Of a DNA stretch of 64,000 nt, positions 1 through 7,902 are shown in pieces. Both the position numbers and the translations under genes were made by a program. Every line of letters begins with the position of its first letter. Within the stretch, counting starts at the first letter, position 1. Where the stretch lies: the NCBI RefSeq assembly GCF_017654605.1, contig NZ_CP072113.1, forward strand, positions 558,001 through 622,000, read 5' to 3'. Source of the DNA: Yimella sp. cx-51. Lineage in GTDB: Bacteria; Actinomycetota; Actinomycetes; Actinomycetales; Dermatophilaceae. The notes beneath the pieces were generated by a model, which had not been told where the DNA came from, made no database searches, and saw nothing but the letters and a program-made list of their open reading frames with translations.

Positions 1-1
1 C

Positions 2-643
2 TGGACCTGGCAGCCGATCATGATCGTCGTCTCGTTGCTGACGATGGTCGTCGGCGCGGTGATGACGGTGACCCAGACCGACATCAAGCGTCTGCTGGCC
101 TACAGCTCGATCTCGCACGCGGGCTTCTTGCTGCTGGCGCTCACGGCACTCGACCGTCAGACGGTGGCCGGGCTGCAGTTCTACGTCGCTGCCTACGGTG
201 TCTCGACCATCACCGCCTTCGCCCTGGTGGCACTGGTGCGCAAGTCGGGAGTCGAGGCGACCCACCTGTCCGAATGGGCGGGCCTGGGCAAGACACACCC
301 CGTCGTCGCTGGCGTGTTCGGCTTCCTGATGCTGTCGTTCGCCGGTATCCCGCTGACCGCAGGTTTCACGAGCAAGTTCGTCCTCTTCGCCCCTGTGGTG
401 AAGTTCGGCCCGGTCTGGCTGGTCGTCGTCGCGCTGGTGGTCTCGATCATCACCGCCTTCGCGTACGCCCGCGTGATCGTGCTGATGTTCTTCTCCGAGC
501 CGGCCGACGGCGTCCAAGTGGCGATTCCGTCGCCACTGAGCGGAGTGGCGATCGCCGTGGGCGCAGCGATGACGCTCGCGCTCGGTGTGATGCCCGCGCC
601 GCTGCTCGACATCGCAGGCCACGCCTCGCAGTTCCTGCGCTGA
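2..643 (+). CDS. nuoN: NADH-quinone oxidoreductase subunit N, C-terminal part (first copy)
   Basis: This is the 3' part of NuoN, one of the three antiporter-like proton-pumping membrane subunits of respiratory complex I. The reading frame is open from base 2 with no start in view, so the N-terminal half lies outside the window. The stretch TQTDIKRLLAYSSISHAGF is the conserved NuoN segment that follows the pumping channel, and hydrophobic helices continue to the stop. The stop lies 1 nt before the next ATG, so the polyprenyl synthase gene is probably co-transcribed. The position suggests that this is the end of a complete nuo operon, distinct from the second nuo cluster at 12.5-21.4 kb. Identification as NuoN rather than NuoM or NuoL rests on the local motif and on the end-of-operon position. 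Confidence 0.9.
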   Translation, partial: WTWQPIMIVVSLLTMVVGAVMTVTQTDIKRLLAYSSISHAGFLLLALTALDRQTVAGLQFYVAAYGVSTITAFALVALVRKSGVEATHLSEWAGLGKTHPVVAGVFGFLMLSFAGIPLTAGFTSKFVLFAPVVKFGPVWLVVVALVVSIITAFAYARVIVLMFFSEPADGVQVAIPSPLSGVAIAVGAAMTLALGVMPAPLLDIAGHASQFLR

Positions 644-644
644 G

Positions 645-1640
645 ATGAGCATCGCCACCGCTGCAATCGGGGTGCCCGGCGCGTCCGAGGCACTCACCGA
701 GCGCTTGGTCGACGGCCTGGCCGCCGTCGATGCCCGGTTGCGTGAGGTCGTCAGGCACGACGATCCGTTCATCGCCGAGGCGTCCACCCACCTGGTGGAC
801 GCCGGCGGTAAGCGGTTCCGTCCGCTGCTGACCTTGCTCGCCGCCGAGGTGGCGGGCGGCACCAACCCGCAGGTGATCGACGCCGCGGTGGGGGTCGAAC
901 TCACCCACCTGGCCTCGCTCTACCACGACGACGTGATGGACGAGGCCGACCTGCGTCGCGGCGTCACTAGCGCCAACGCGCGCTACGGCAACTCGACGGC
1001 GATCCTGGTCGGCGACCTGCTCTTCGGCAAGGCCTCGGCGATCGTGGCCGGGCTCGGCCCCGAGGCTGTCCTGATCCAGGCCGAGACCTTCGTCCGGTTG
1101 TGCACCGGTCAGATCGAGGACGACCGGCAGTCGCCGGGCGATGCCGACCCGATGGAGCACTACCTGGGTGTGCTGGCCGACAAGACCGGCTCGTTGATCG
1201 CCACCGCGGCGCGTTATGGCGCGATGTTCGGCGGTGCCCAGCCGGCGGTCGTCGAAGCGATGCGTCAGTACGGCGAACTGGTCGGCATGGTCTTCCAATT
1301 GGCCGACGACGTGCTCGACATCAGCTCCGATGTCTCCGGTAAGGAGCCGGGCACCGATCTGCGCGAAGGCGTGCGCACGCTCCCGGTGCTCTACGCCCTC
1401 GCGTCCACCGACCCGGCCGACGCGCGCTTGCAGGCGTTGATCAGCAAGCCGATCACAGATCCGGACGAACACGCGGAGGCGTTGGCGTTGCTGCGGCGGC
1501 ATCCGGCGCTGGAGCGTGCTCGTCAGCGCACCCTCGCCGTTGCGGCACAGGCGCGAGCCCTGCTGGAGCCTCTGGGCGAGAGCGATGCGCTGAGCGTCCT
1601 GCGCGAATTGCCTGATTCGGTGGCATCTCGCTCACTCTGA
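645..1640 (+). CDS. Polyprenyl (all-trans) diphosphate synthase
   Basis: A trans-prenyltransferase of 331 residues. It builds a long isoprenoid diphosphate by adding isopentenyl units, most likely the menaquinone side chain. Both aspartate-rich motifs are visible: the first as HDDVMDEAD (about residues 94-102) and the second as LADDVLDISSD (about 218-228). The GGKRFRPLL stretch (about 54-62) is the conserved isopentenyl-diphosphate binding region. Length is normal for heptaprenyl or octaprenyl synthases. It starts 1 nt after nuoN, which fits supply of quinone for complex I. Chain length cannot be read from the sequence, so no gene symbol is given. Confidence 0.92.
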   Translation: MSIATAAIGVPGASEALTERLVDGLAAVDARLREVVRHDDPFIAEASTHLVDAGGKRFRPLLTLLAAEVAGGTNPQVIDAAVGVELTHLASLYHDDVMDEADLRRGVTSANARYGNSTAILVGDLLFGKASAIVAGLGPEAVLIQAETFVRLCTGQIEDDRQSPGDADPMEHYLGVLADKTGSLIATAARYGAMFGGAQPAVVEAMRQYGELVGMVFQLADDVLDISSDVSGKEPGTDLREGVRTLPVLYALASTDPADARLQALISKPITDPDEHAEALALLRRHPALERARQRTLAVAAQARALLEPLGESDALSVLRELPDSVASRSL

Positions 1641-1696
1641 GTATGGGTACCGTCACCCAGTATGTGGAATGACATCTGAGATAGTTCTTTGGATAT

Positions 1697-1725
1697 TTGA
1701 CAAGAACTGTACGTTTGTTCAAGTA
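1697..1725 (+). promoter_or_regulatory. Candidate promoter/operator upstream of the TetR gene
   Basis: A TTGACA box lies at 1697-1702 in front of the TetR gene, with only a weak -10 region about 17 bp downstream. The stretch 1697-1722 begins with TTGA and ends with TCAA and is an imperfect dyad, so it could be the autoregulatory operator of the TetR protein. The AT-rich 1670-1730 stretch stands out from its GC-rich surroundings. Confidence 0.4.
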
Positions 1726-1745
1726 ATCCGACGGGGGAGGAGCTC

Positions 1746-2357
1746 ATGCCACGAACTCCAGCGGCTGTACGCCGCGCTGAGCTGGTCGAGGCGGCGATTC
1801 GCGTCTCCCTCGATGAAGGATTGGAAGCCGCGACGGTCCGCCGCATTGCGGCAGAAGCCGGTGTTTCACTCGGCACGGTTCACTACTGCTTCGGCTCCAA
1901 GCGAGCGTTGCTCGAGGCAGTGGTCGAATCGGTGTCGCAGCCGCAGTTGAATGTCGACCTCACCGGAGTCGAACCGGACGACCTCTACGGAACGATCCGC
2001 GCCGCCTTCCGCGCGTACTGGACCGAGGCCGGCGGCAACCGTGACCGCCAGCGACTGATCTACGAGCTGGTCAACCACTTGGTGCGCCAGGACGACCCGG
2101 GCCCGGATCTGGCTCGCATGATGTTCCGTCGTTCGTTCGCCACGGTCGAACACTTCATCGAGGAGCACCTGCAGGGACAAGCCAGCGTCCTGCCGCTGCC
2201 GACGGAGACGATCGCCCGCATGATCGTTTCGGTGACCGACGGCGTGGCGCTGGCGTGGATTGCTGATGGTGACGACGAGAAGGCGCTCGAGGTGCTCGAC
2301 GGCTACGCACTTGCTTTTGCCGCTGCGATCTCGGTGATGAGCCCGGCGCAGTCTTGA
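1746..2357 (+). CDS. TetR family transcriptional regulator
   Basis: A 203-residue TetR-type repressor. The N-terminal helix-turn-helix is clear: about residues 10-55 contain TVRRIAAEAGVSLGTVHYCF, the TetR recognition-helix signature. The remainder is a helical ligand-binding domain. A strong GGGGGAGGAG ribosome site precedes the ATG by a few bases. The stop codon overlaps the TTG start of the next gene by 4 nt, so it is translationally coupled to the PLP aldolase/deaminase gene and probably regulates this three-gene operon. The ligand is unknown. Confidence 0.9.
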   Translation: MPRTPAAVRRAELVEAAIRVSLDEGLEAATVRRIAAEAGVSLGTVHYCFGSKRALLEAVVESVSQPQLNVDLTGVEPDDLYGTIRAAFRAYWTEAGGNRDRQRLIYELVNHLVRQDDPGPDLARMMFRRSFATVEHFIEEHLQGQASVLPLPTETIARMIVSVTDGVALAWIADGDDEKALEVLDGYALAFAAAISVMSPAQS

Positions 2358-3499
2358 CCAGCGCATTTCGCGCCCTGGTCTCCGCATCGGCGCCCACCGC
2401 CGTCGTCGATCTGGACCTGCTCGACGAGAACGCTGCTTCGATGCAGCGTCGCGCCGGCGGGCTTCCGATCCGTCTGGCGTCCAAGTCGGTGCGGGTGCGT
2501 GGCCTCCTCGAGCGGGTGCTCGCGATGCCCGGCTACCACGGCGTCCTCGGCTACTCCCTGAGCGAAGCCATCTGGCTGGTCGAGCAGGGCGTCGACGATG
2601 TCGTGATCGCTTATCCGACGGTCGACCGGGAGGGTATCGCCCGCATCGCGGCAGACCAGCGGTTGGCCGAGCAGATCACATTCATGGTCGATCTGCCCGA
2701 GCACGTCGACCTCCTCGCGTCCGTGGACGGGCCGTTCGAGCGCCGCGTGGCGATCGACGTCGACTGCTCCTTCCGCCTGGGCCCTGTGGCCATCGGCGCA
2801 CACCGGTCACGGGTGAATGATGCCGAGAGTGCTACCGCTCTGGCCGCGCACATCACGCAGACTGCAGCTGTGCGCCTGGTCGGGATGATGTTCTACGAGG
2901 CGCACGTCGCGGGAGTGCCGGACGATCGGTTCGGGATGCGGCTGGTCAAGAAGCTCTCCAACGACCAGTTGGCCACTCGGCGCGGCCAGGTGCGCGCGGC
3001 GGTCGAGGAGTTCGGTCCGGTGGAGTTCGTCAACGGCGGCGGCACCGGAAGTCTGCACACCACACATCTCGATCCGACGGTCACCGAACTCGCAGCCGGC
3101 TCCGGACTCTTCGCACCCACCAGTTTCGACGGATTCGACGACCTGCGGGTCAAGCCCGCTGCGTTCTTCGCATCGCCGGTCACCCGAAAGCCGGCCGAGG
3201 ACGTCGTGGTCACCTTCAGTGGGGGCTACCTCGCCTCGGGTCAAGCCGACAAGTCGCGACTCCCCGAGCCCACCCACCCGCCGCAGCTGAAGTACTTCAC
3301 GCTCGAGGGCGCCGGTGAGGTGCAGAGCCCGTTGCGCGGCCCGGGCGCCCGTTCGCTCGGCCTGGGTGACCTGGTGTGGTTCCGGCATGCCAAGGCCGGC
3401 GAGATGTGCGAACGGTTCAACGAGGTGCAGTTGGTGAGCAACGGCGAGGTGGTCGATCGCATCCCCACCTATCGCGGTGAGGGGAAGAACTTTGGCTGA
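2354..3499 (+). CDS. PLP-dependent amino acid deaminase/aldolase (alanine racemase fold)
   Basis: A 381-residue protein of the fold-type III PLP family that contains alanine racemase and D-threonine aldolase. The N-terminal segment VVDLDLLDENAASM followed by IRLASKSVRVRGLLERV carries the PLP lysine (about residue 39) in the position typical of D-threonine aldolase-like enzymes. A glycine-rich phosphate-binding stretch, VNGGGTGSLH, lies near residue 225. The C-terminal domain ends with a region resembling the metal-containing part of D-threonine aldolases. The TTG start overlaps the TetR stop by 4 nt. It is coupled to a downstream FAD oxidase. The exact substrate cannot be deduced. Confidence 0.85.
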   Translation: MTSAFRALVSASAPTAVVDLDLLDENAASMQRRAGGLPIRLASKSVRVRGLLERVLAMPGYHGVLGYSLSEAIWLVEQGVDDVVIAYPTVDREGIARIAADQRLAEQITFMVDLPEHVDLLASVDGPFERRVAIDVDCSFRLGPVAIGAHRSRVNDAESATALAAHITQTAAVRLVGMMFYEAHVAGVPDDRFGMRLVKKLSNDQLATRRGQVRAAVEEFGPVEFVNGGGTGSLHTTHLDPTVTELAAGSGLFAPTSFDGFDDLRVKPAAFFASPVTRKPAEDVVVTFSGGYLASGQADKSRLPEPTHPPQLKYFTLEGAGEVQSPLRGPGARSLGLGDLVWFRHAKAGEMCERFNEVQLVSNGEVVDRIPTYRGEGKNFG

Positions 3500-4790
3500 G
3501 TGGAGCAACTGGTCGGGCACGACTCGGGCCGACGTCGAGATCGTGACCGTGCGCGATGTCGAGCACATCCAGCAGGTCGTTGCCGAAGCGTCGCAAGCCG
3601 GCCGCAAGGTCAAGCCGATCGGTGCCTCGCACTCGTTCACCGCCATCGGTCAGCCGGTCGATGTCCAGCTGCGGATGGACCACATTTGTGGGCTCATCTC
3701 GGCTGATCCGCACACCGGTCGAGCCTGGGTGCGCGCCGGCACGCGGTTGGCCGACGGCGTGAAGCTGCTGCACGGAGCCGGGCTGGGCCTTGCCAACCAG
3801 GGCGACTACGACCGGCAGACCTTGTCGGGTGCGACGTCCACCGGCACCCACGGCACCGGCATCGGCCTGACCGGCTTCTCAGGCATGGTGCGCGGCGTCG
3901 AGCTGGTGCTGGCCGACGGTTCGCTGATGCGGGTGACCGACGGCGAGAACGCCGAACTCCTACCTGCGGTGGCCTTGTCGCTCGGCGCGCTCGGTGTGGT
4001 GACCGCGATCGAGTACCAGTGCGAGCCGCGCTATTTGCTGACCGCCGCCGAGAAGCCCGCGGCCCTGCCCGACGTCCTGGCGCACATCGACGACCACGTC
4101 GACGGCAACGACCACTTCGAGTTCTTCTGGTTTCCCGACACCGATCGCGTGTTGATGAAGACGAACGAACGGCACCGCGACGAGTCGCGCCGCGCGCCCA
4201 TGCCGGCCTGGAAGGACCGTCTGGAGAACGACCTGCTCTCCAACAAGCTGTACGGCGCGCTCAACAAGTTCGTCACGCGAGTGCCCCGGGCGACCGCTGC
4301 CGTCAATCAGGTGAGTGCTCGCGCGTTGTCGGCCAAGACCTACACCGACTGGTCGCACATCGTGTTTCCCACCGACCGCGACGTACGTTTCCGCGAGTCG
4401 GAGTTTTCCGTGCCACGCGCTGATGTGGTTGAGGTCTTGGAGCGGCTGGACGCCTGGCACCGCGCCAACCCGTGCGCCACCGCCTTCCCGGTGGAGGTGC
4501 GTTTCACCGGCCCGGACGACGTGTGGATGTCGACCTCCTACGAGCGTGAGTCTGCGTACATCGCGGTGCACCAGTACGTCGATCGACCGCACGAGGAGTA
4601 CTTCGCGGCGTTCTGGAACATCCTGCGCGACTATGAAGCGCGTCCGCACTGGGGCAAGATGCACGACCTCTCAGCGGATGAACTGCGCCGGGTGTACCCG
4701 AAGTTCGACGACTTCGTGGCCGTGCGTGACCGCCTCGACCCGCAGCGCACCTTCGCCAACCCCTACCTCGACAAGGTGCTCGGCGCCTGA
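3492..4790 (+). CDS. FAD-linked oxidase of the D-arabinono-1,4-lactone/alditol oxidase family
   Basis: A VAO-type flavoprotein of about 432 residues. The FAD-binding PCMH domain occupies the N-terminal half: KPIGASHSFTAIG and the long SGATSTGTHGTG segment match sugar-lactone and alditol oxidases. The C-terminal ALO-type substrate domain ends with a motif like FDDFVAVRDRLDPQRTFANPYL, where sugar oxidases have a conserved RxxLDPxxxFxNxY signature. I prefer the TTG start at 3492, overlapping the previous stop, because a GAGGGGAAG ribosome site lies just upstream. An in-frame start at 3477 is also open. Pairing with the PLP aldolase in one TetR-led operon suggests a small catabolic unit. Confidence 0.88.
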   Translation: MAEWSNWSGTTRADVEIVTVRDVEHIQQVVAEASQAGRKVKPIGASHSFTAIGQPVDVQLRMDHICGLISADPHTGRAWVRAGTRLADGVKLLHGAGLGLANQGDYDRQTLSGATSTGTHGTGIGLTGFSGMVRGVELVLADGSLMRVTDGENAELLPAVALSLGALGVVTAIEYQCEPRYLLTAAEKPAALPDVLAHIDDHVDGNDHFEFFWFPDTDRVLMKTNERHRDESRRAPMPAWKDRLENDLLSNKLYGALNKFVTRVPRATAAVNQVSARALSAKTYTDWSHIVFPTDRDVRFRESEFSVPRADVVEVLERLDAWHRANPCATAFPVEVRFTGPDDVWMSTSYERESAYIAVHQYVDRPHEEYFAAFWNILRDYEARPHWGKMHDLSADELRRVYPKFDDFVAVRDRLDPQRTFANPYLDKVLGA

Positions 4791-4815
4791 GCCGCGTTGA
4801 GCCTGAACACCTTCC

Positions 4816-4866
4816 GCTGGTTGAGCCGCTCGACTCAGGAATGAAGTCGAGCGCGTCGAAACCTGG
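4816..4866. repeat. Intergenic inverted repeat of the GGTTGAGC/TCGAAACC type
   Basis: The arms GGTTGAGCCGCTCGACT (from 4819) and AGTCGAGCGCGTCGAAACC (to 4863) form an imperfect hairpin between two convergent genes. Similar GGTT...TCGA...AACC intergenic palindromes are widespread in Micrococcales genomes. Here it probably acts as a terminator or is a dispersed repeat copy. Confidence 0.6.
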
Positions 4867-4904
4867 TGCCTCGGGGGCTGGGACTCAGCCGACCGACAAT
4901 ACGC

Positions 4905-5870
4905 TCAGCCGCCTGTCGAAGCGGTCGCTGCGCGGGCCAACCTGCGCGACCGTGAGCCGCTCGCGATCGAGTCGATGCTGAGCACGATCAGTGCCACCCA
5001 AACGATGCCGAAGCCGACCCACCGCGCGGCCGGTAGATGCTCATCCAAGAAGAGAACGGCACACAGCAACTGCAGCACCGGGGTGATGAACTGCAGCAGC
5101 CCGATCGTCACCAAGGGCACTCGTGCCGCAGCGGCGGCGAAGAGCAGCAACGGGATGGCGGTCGCGATGCCGGACGAAGCCAGCCACAGGGAGTGGCCGA
5201 CGCCTTCGGAGCCGAAGGTGGTGTCACCGCGTCCGGCCAGGATGAAGAGCGCAACCAGTGCGATCGGCGCCAGGATCGCGGTCTCCGAGGCGAGGCTCTC
5301 GAACGCGGTGAGCGAACCGCCAAGGCGCTTCTTGGCCAGGCCGTAGGAGGCGAAGCTGCCCGCAAGCACCATCGAGATCCACGGGAAGGTGCCGCCCTCG
5401 ATCGTGAGATAGACACACGCGATCGCGCCGATGCCCACGGCGATCCATTGCAACGGACGTAGCCTCTCGCGCAGCACGATGACGCCGAGGGCGATGGTGA
5501 CCAGCGGGTTGAGGAAGTAGCCCAGCGAGGCCTGACTGGTGCGTCCGGTGTTGACGGCGAACACGTAGACCAGCCAGTTCGTCGCGATGAGCAGGCTGGC
5601 GATGGCGACCAGAGCAAACCGTCGCTTGTCGCGAATCAGCTTGCGGATGAACGCTGTTCGGCGCAACGCGACAACGCCGACCACGCAGACGACGAGCGTC
5701 CACAGGATGCGGTGGACGAGAATCTCCCAGGCGCCTGCCGGCAGCAGCTGGTGGAAGTAGAGCGGGAAGGCACCCCAGAGCAGATAGGCGGCGAACCCGT
5801 AGATCGTGCCCTTGCTGACCTCGTCGCGTTCCTTCCTCACCTGTGCACGGTAGGGCATCGCCTGATCCAC
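4905..5870 (-). CDS. rarD: EamA family transporter RarD
   Basis: A ten-helix drug/metabolite superfamily permease. The opening KGTIYGFAAYLLWGAFPLYF and the later WLVYVFAVNTGRTSQASLGYF are typical of the RarD subgroup, whose physiological substrate is not established. Hydrophobic segments are spread along the full length, in two EamA repeats. The true start is unsure: GTG at 5870, ATG at 5858 or a downstream GTG are all possible, and family alignments usually begin close to SKGTIYG. The gene is divergent from the enoyl-CoA hydratase gene. Confidence 0.9.
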   Translation of the reverse strand: MDQAMPYRAQVRKERDEVSKGTIYGFAAYLLWGAFPLYFHQLLPAGAWEILVHRILWTLVVCVVGVVALRRTAFIRKLIRDKRRFALVAIASLLIATNWLVYVFAVNTGRTSQASLGYFLNPLVTIALGVIVLRERLRPLQWIAVGIGAIACVYLTIEGGTFPWISMVLAGSFASYGLAKKRLGGSLTAFESLASETAILAPIALVALFILAGRGDTTFGSEGVGHSLWLASSGIATAIPLLLFAAAAARVPLVTIGLLQFITPVLQLLCAVLFLDEHLPAARWVGFGIVWVALIVLSIDSIASGSRSRRLARAATASTGG

Positions 5871-5988
5871 ACGCGCGGCCGGTGCAGGCTGCGAACCTGG
5901 CCCGGGGCGCGCTGTCGCCGGACGTCGTCGCCAGAGCGTTCACCCGCCAAGCCCAACTGCCTGCAATTCGGTGCGGCAGGATGACGCC

Positions 5989-6750
5989 ATGGCCGAACTC
6001 ACCCTCACCGTGCAAGATCATGTCGCGCTGATCGAGTGGAGCCGGCCGCCGGCCAACCACTTCGATCGCGACCTGTTGGTGTCGATCGCGGACGCCGGTG
6101 AGGCCGCCGCGAGCGACGGCGCCCGGGTGATTGTCCTTGCGTCCCAGGGGCGTCACTTCTGCGCCGGAGCCGACTTCTCGGCCGGGCAGATCCAGGCTGA
6201 TCCGGCCGGAGCGATCGGCGCGCTGTACGAAGCGGGTAAGCGCATCTTCGCGCTGCCGGTGCCGGTCATCGCGGCGGTGCAGGGAGCCGCGGTCGGCGGC
6301 GGACTCGGTCTGGCGTGCGCTGCCGACTTCCGGGTGGCCACCCCGCGGGCGCGCTTCCAGGCCAACTTCGCCCGGCTCGGCATTCACCAGGGCTTCGCCA
6401 CCTCGCTGACGCTGCCGCGCATCGTGGGTCAGCAGCATGCTGCCTCCATGCTCTACGGCGGCCACTCCGTGCGCGGCGAAGAAGCGCTGCGTATCGGACT
6501 GGTCGACCGGCTGGCGGCGGAAGGGGCGGAGCGGGACGAAGCACTGGCACTGGCGGGGGAGATTGCGGCGTCCGCGCCGTTGGCCGTCCGTTCGATCCGA
6601 TCGACGTTGCGGGCTGATCTGCTCGCCGGACTGGACGATGCGTTGGCCCGCGAGGTGGCCGAGCAGGCCCGCCTGATGACGACCGCCGACGCTGCGGCAG
6701 GCATCGAGGCGTCCTTGGCGCGCGAGGTGCCCACGTTCACCGGTCGGTGA
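5989..6750 (+). CDS. Enoyl-CoA hydratase/isomerase family protein
   Basis: A 253-residue crotonase-fold protein. The oxyanion-hole segments are visible: SQGRHFCAGADFS (about 49-61) and VQGAAVGGGLGLACAADFRV (about 88-107). The catalytic glutamate at the second canonical position is not obvious (the helix reads FARLGIHQGF), so the specific reaction could be hydration, isomerisation or another crotonase reaction. I choose ATG 5989 rather than GTG 5971. A CAGGAT box lies 6 nt before the ATG, and the GTG version adds six residues without family support. Confidence 0.85.
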   Translation: MAELTLTVQDHVALIEWSRPPANHFDRDLLVSIADAGEAAASDGARVIVLASQGRHFCAGADFSAGQIQADPAGAIGALYEAGKRIFALPVPVIAAVQGAAVGGGLGLACAADFRVATPRARFQANFARLGIHQGFATSLTLPRIVGQQHAASMLYGGHSVRGEEALRIGLVDRLAAEGAERDEALALAGEIAASAPLAVRSIRSTLRADLLAGLDDALAREVAEQARLMTTADAAAGIEASLAREVPTFTGR

Positions 6751-6759
6751 GTGCACACG

Positions 6760-6812
6760 TCGCGGACGCCGTGAGCAGTGTTCGCGAATCGGTCGACCCG
6801 CGGCGTCCGCGA
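6760..6812. terminator. Hairpin between convergent genes
   Basis: A perfect 12-bp inverted repeat, TCGCGGACGCCG (6760-6771) and CGGCGTCCGCGA (6801-6812), separates the enoyl-CoA hydratase gene from korB, which run toward each other. The loop is long (29 nt) and there is no clear T-tract, so it may be a bidirectional intrinsic-like or Rho-assisted terminator. Confidence 0.5.
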
Positions 6813-6837
6813 GTTGTGCCCTGCCAGGAAGGCGCGG

Positions 6838-7902
6838 TTAGCGGACGTCCCAGGTGTCGGAGCCTGCGAGCAGCTGCTGCAGGTCGGCGTCGCTGACGCT
6901 CTGACCGCCGGTGGCCTGGGCGATCTGCTCGCGCACGCCGTCGTCATAGGTCGGCACGTCCACCTGGCGGAAGATGCCCATCGGCACCTGCGCGAAGGAC
7001 GGGTCGTCGAGCCGGGAGAGCGCGAACGCCTGCGACAGGTCGGTCGGGTCGTGGCGCACGACGCGGTCGGCGTCCGCGGCTGATTCCAGCACGACCGCAC
7101 ATGCACCCGCGTCATCGCGTACTACCACGCGGGCGTCCTCGCCGGAGCCGGCTCGCACCGGCTCGCCGGGCACGAGGTGCATGATGCGTGCGGCCTGCTC
7201 GTCGCGGTCCTTCAGCAGTTCGAAGGCGCCGTCGTTGAAGATCGGGCAGTTCTGGTAGATCTCGACCAGCGACGTACCCCGATGTGCTGCAGCGGCTTTC
7301 AGGGTTTCGGTGAGGTGTTTGCGGTCGGAGTCCATCGTCCGCGCGACGAAGGTGCCTTCGGCGCCGAGGGCGAGCGAGACCGGGTTGAACGGGCGGTCGA
7401 CCGAACCTGCCGGGCTCGACTTGGTGATCGCGCCGACGTCGGACGTGGGGGAGTACTGACCCTTGGTGAGGCCGTAGATCTTGTTGTTGAACAGCAAGAT
7501 CGTCATGTTGACGTTGCGGCGCAGCGCGTGGATCAGGTGGTTGCCACCGATCGAGAGCGCGTCGCCGTCACCGGTGACGACCCACACCGACAGGTCACCA
7601 CGGGACGACGCAAGGCCGGTCGCGATGGCCGGCGCACGTCCGTGGATGGAGTGCATGCCGTAGGTGTCGAGGTAGTAGGGGAATCGGCTGGAGCAGCCGA
7701 TGCCGGAGACAAAGACGATGTTCTCGCGCTTGAGGCCGAGTTCGGGCAGGAAGCCCTGCACGGCGGCCAGGATCGCGTAGTCGCCGCAGCCGGGGCACCA
7801 GCGCACTTCCTGGTCGGAGGTGAAGTCTTTCTTGGTCTGCTTGGCGTCGGTGGTGGGCACACCCGCGGTGCCCAGGCTTGGCATGCCCAGTTCGATCGTC
7901 AC
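6838..7902 (-). CDS. korB: 2-oxoacid:ferredoxin oxidoreductase, beta subunit
   Basis: The thiamine-diphosphate subunit of a 2-oxoglutarate (or related 2-oxoacid) ferredoxin oxidoreductase, 354 residues. WCPGCGDYAIL (about residues 35-45) supplies iron-sulfur cluster ligands. GDGDALSIGGNHLIHAL (about 110-126) followed by a double Asn (FNNKIYGLT) is the TPP/Mg binding motif. The GTG start overlaps the korA stop by 4 nt, so the two subunits are translationally coupled. In actinobacteria KorAB can act as an oxygen-tolerant alternative to 2-oxoglutarate dehydrogenase and produces reduced ferredoxin. The neighbouring partial nuo cluster makes that ferredoxin of special interest here. Confidence 0.93.
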   Translation of the reverse strand: MTIELGMPSLGTAGVPTTDAKQTKKDFTSDQEVRWCPGCGDYAILAAVQGFLPELGLKRENIVFVSGIGCSSRFPYYLDTYGMHSIHGRAPAIATGLASSRGDLSVWVVTGDGDALSIGGNHLIHALRRNVNMTILLFNNKIYGLTKGQYSPTSDVGAITKSSPAGSVDRPFNPVSLALGAEGTFVARTMDSDRKHLTETLKAAAAHRGTSLVEIYQNCPIFNDGAFELLKDRDEQAARIMHLVPGEPVRAGSGEDARVVVRDDAGACAVVLESAADADRVVRHDPTDLSQAFALSRLDDPSFAQVPMGIFRQVDVPTYDDGVREQIAQATGGQSVSDADLQQLLAGSDTWDVR

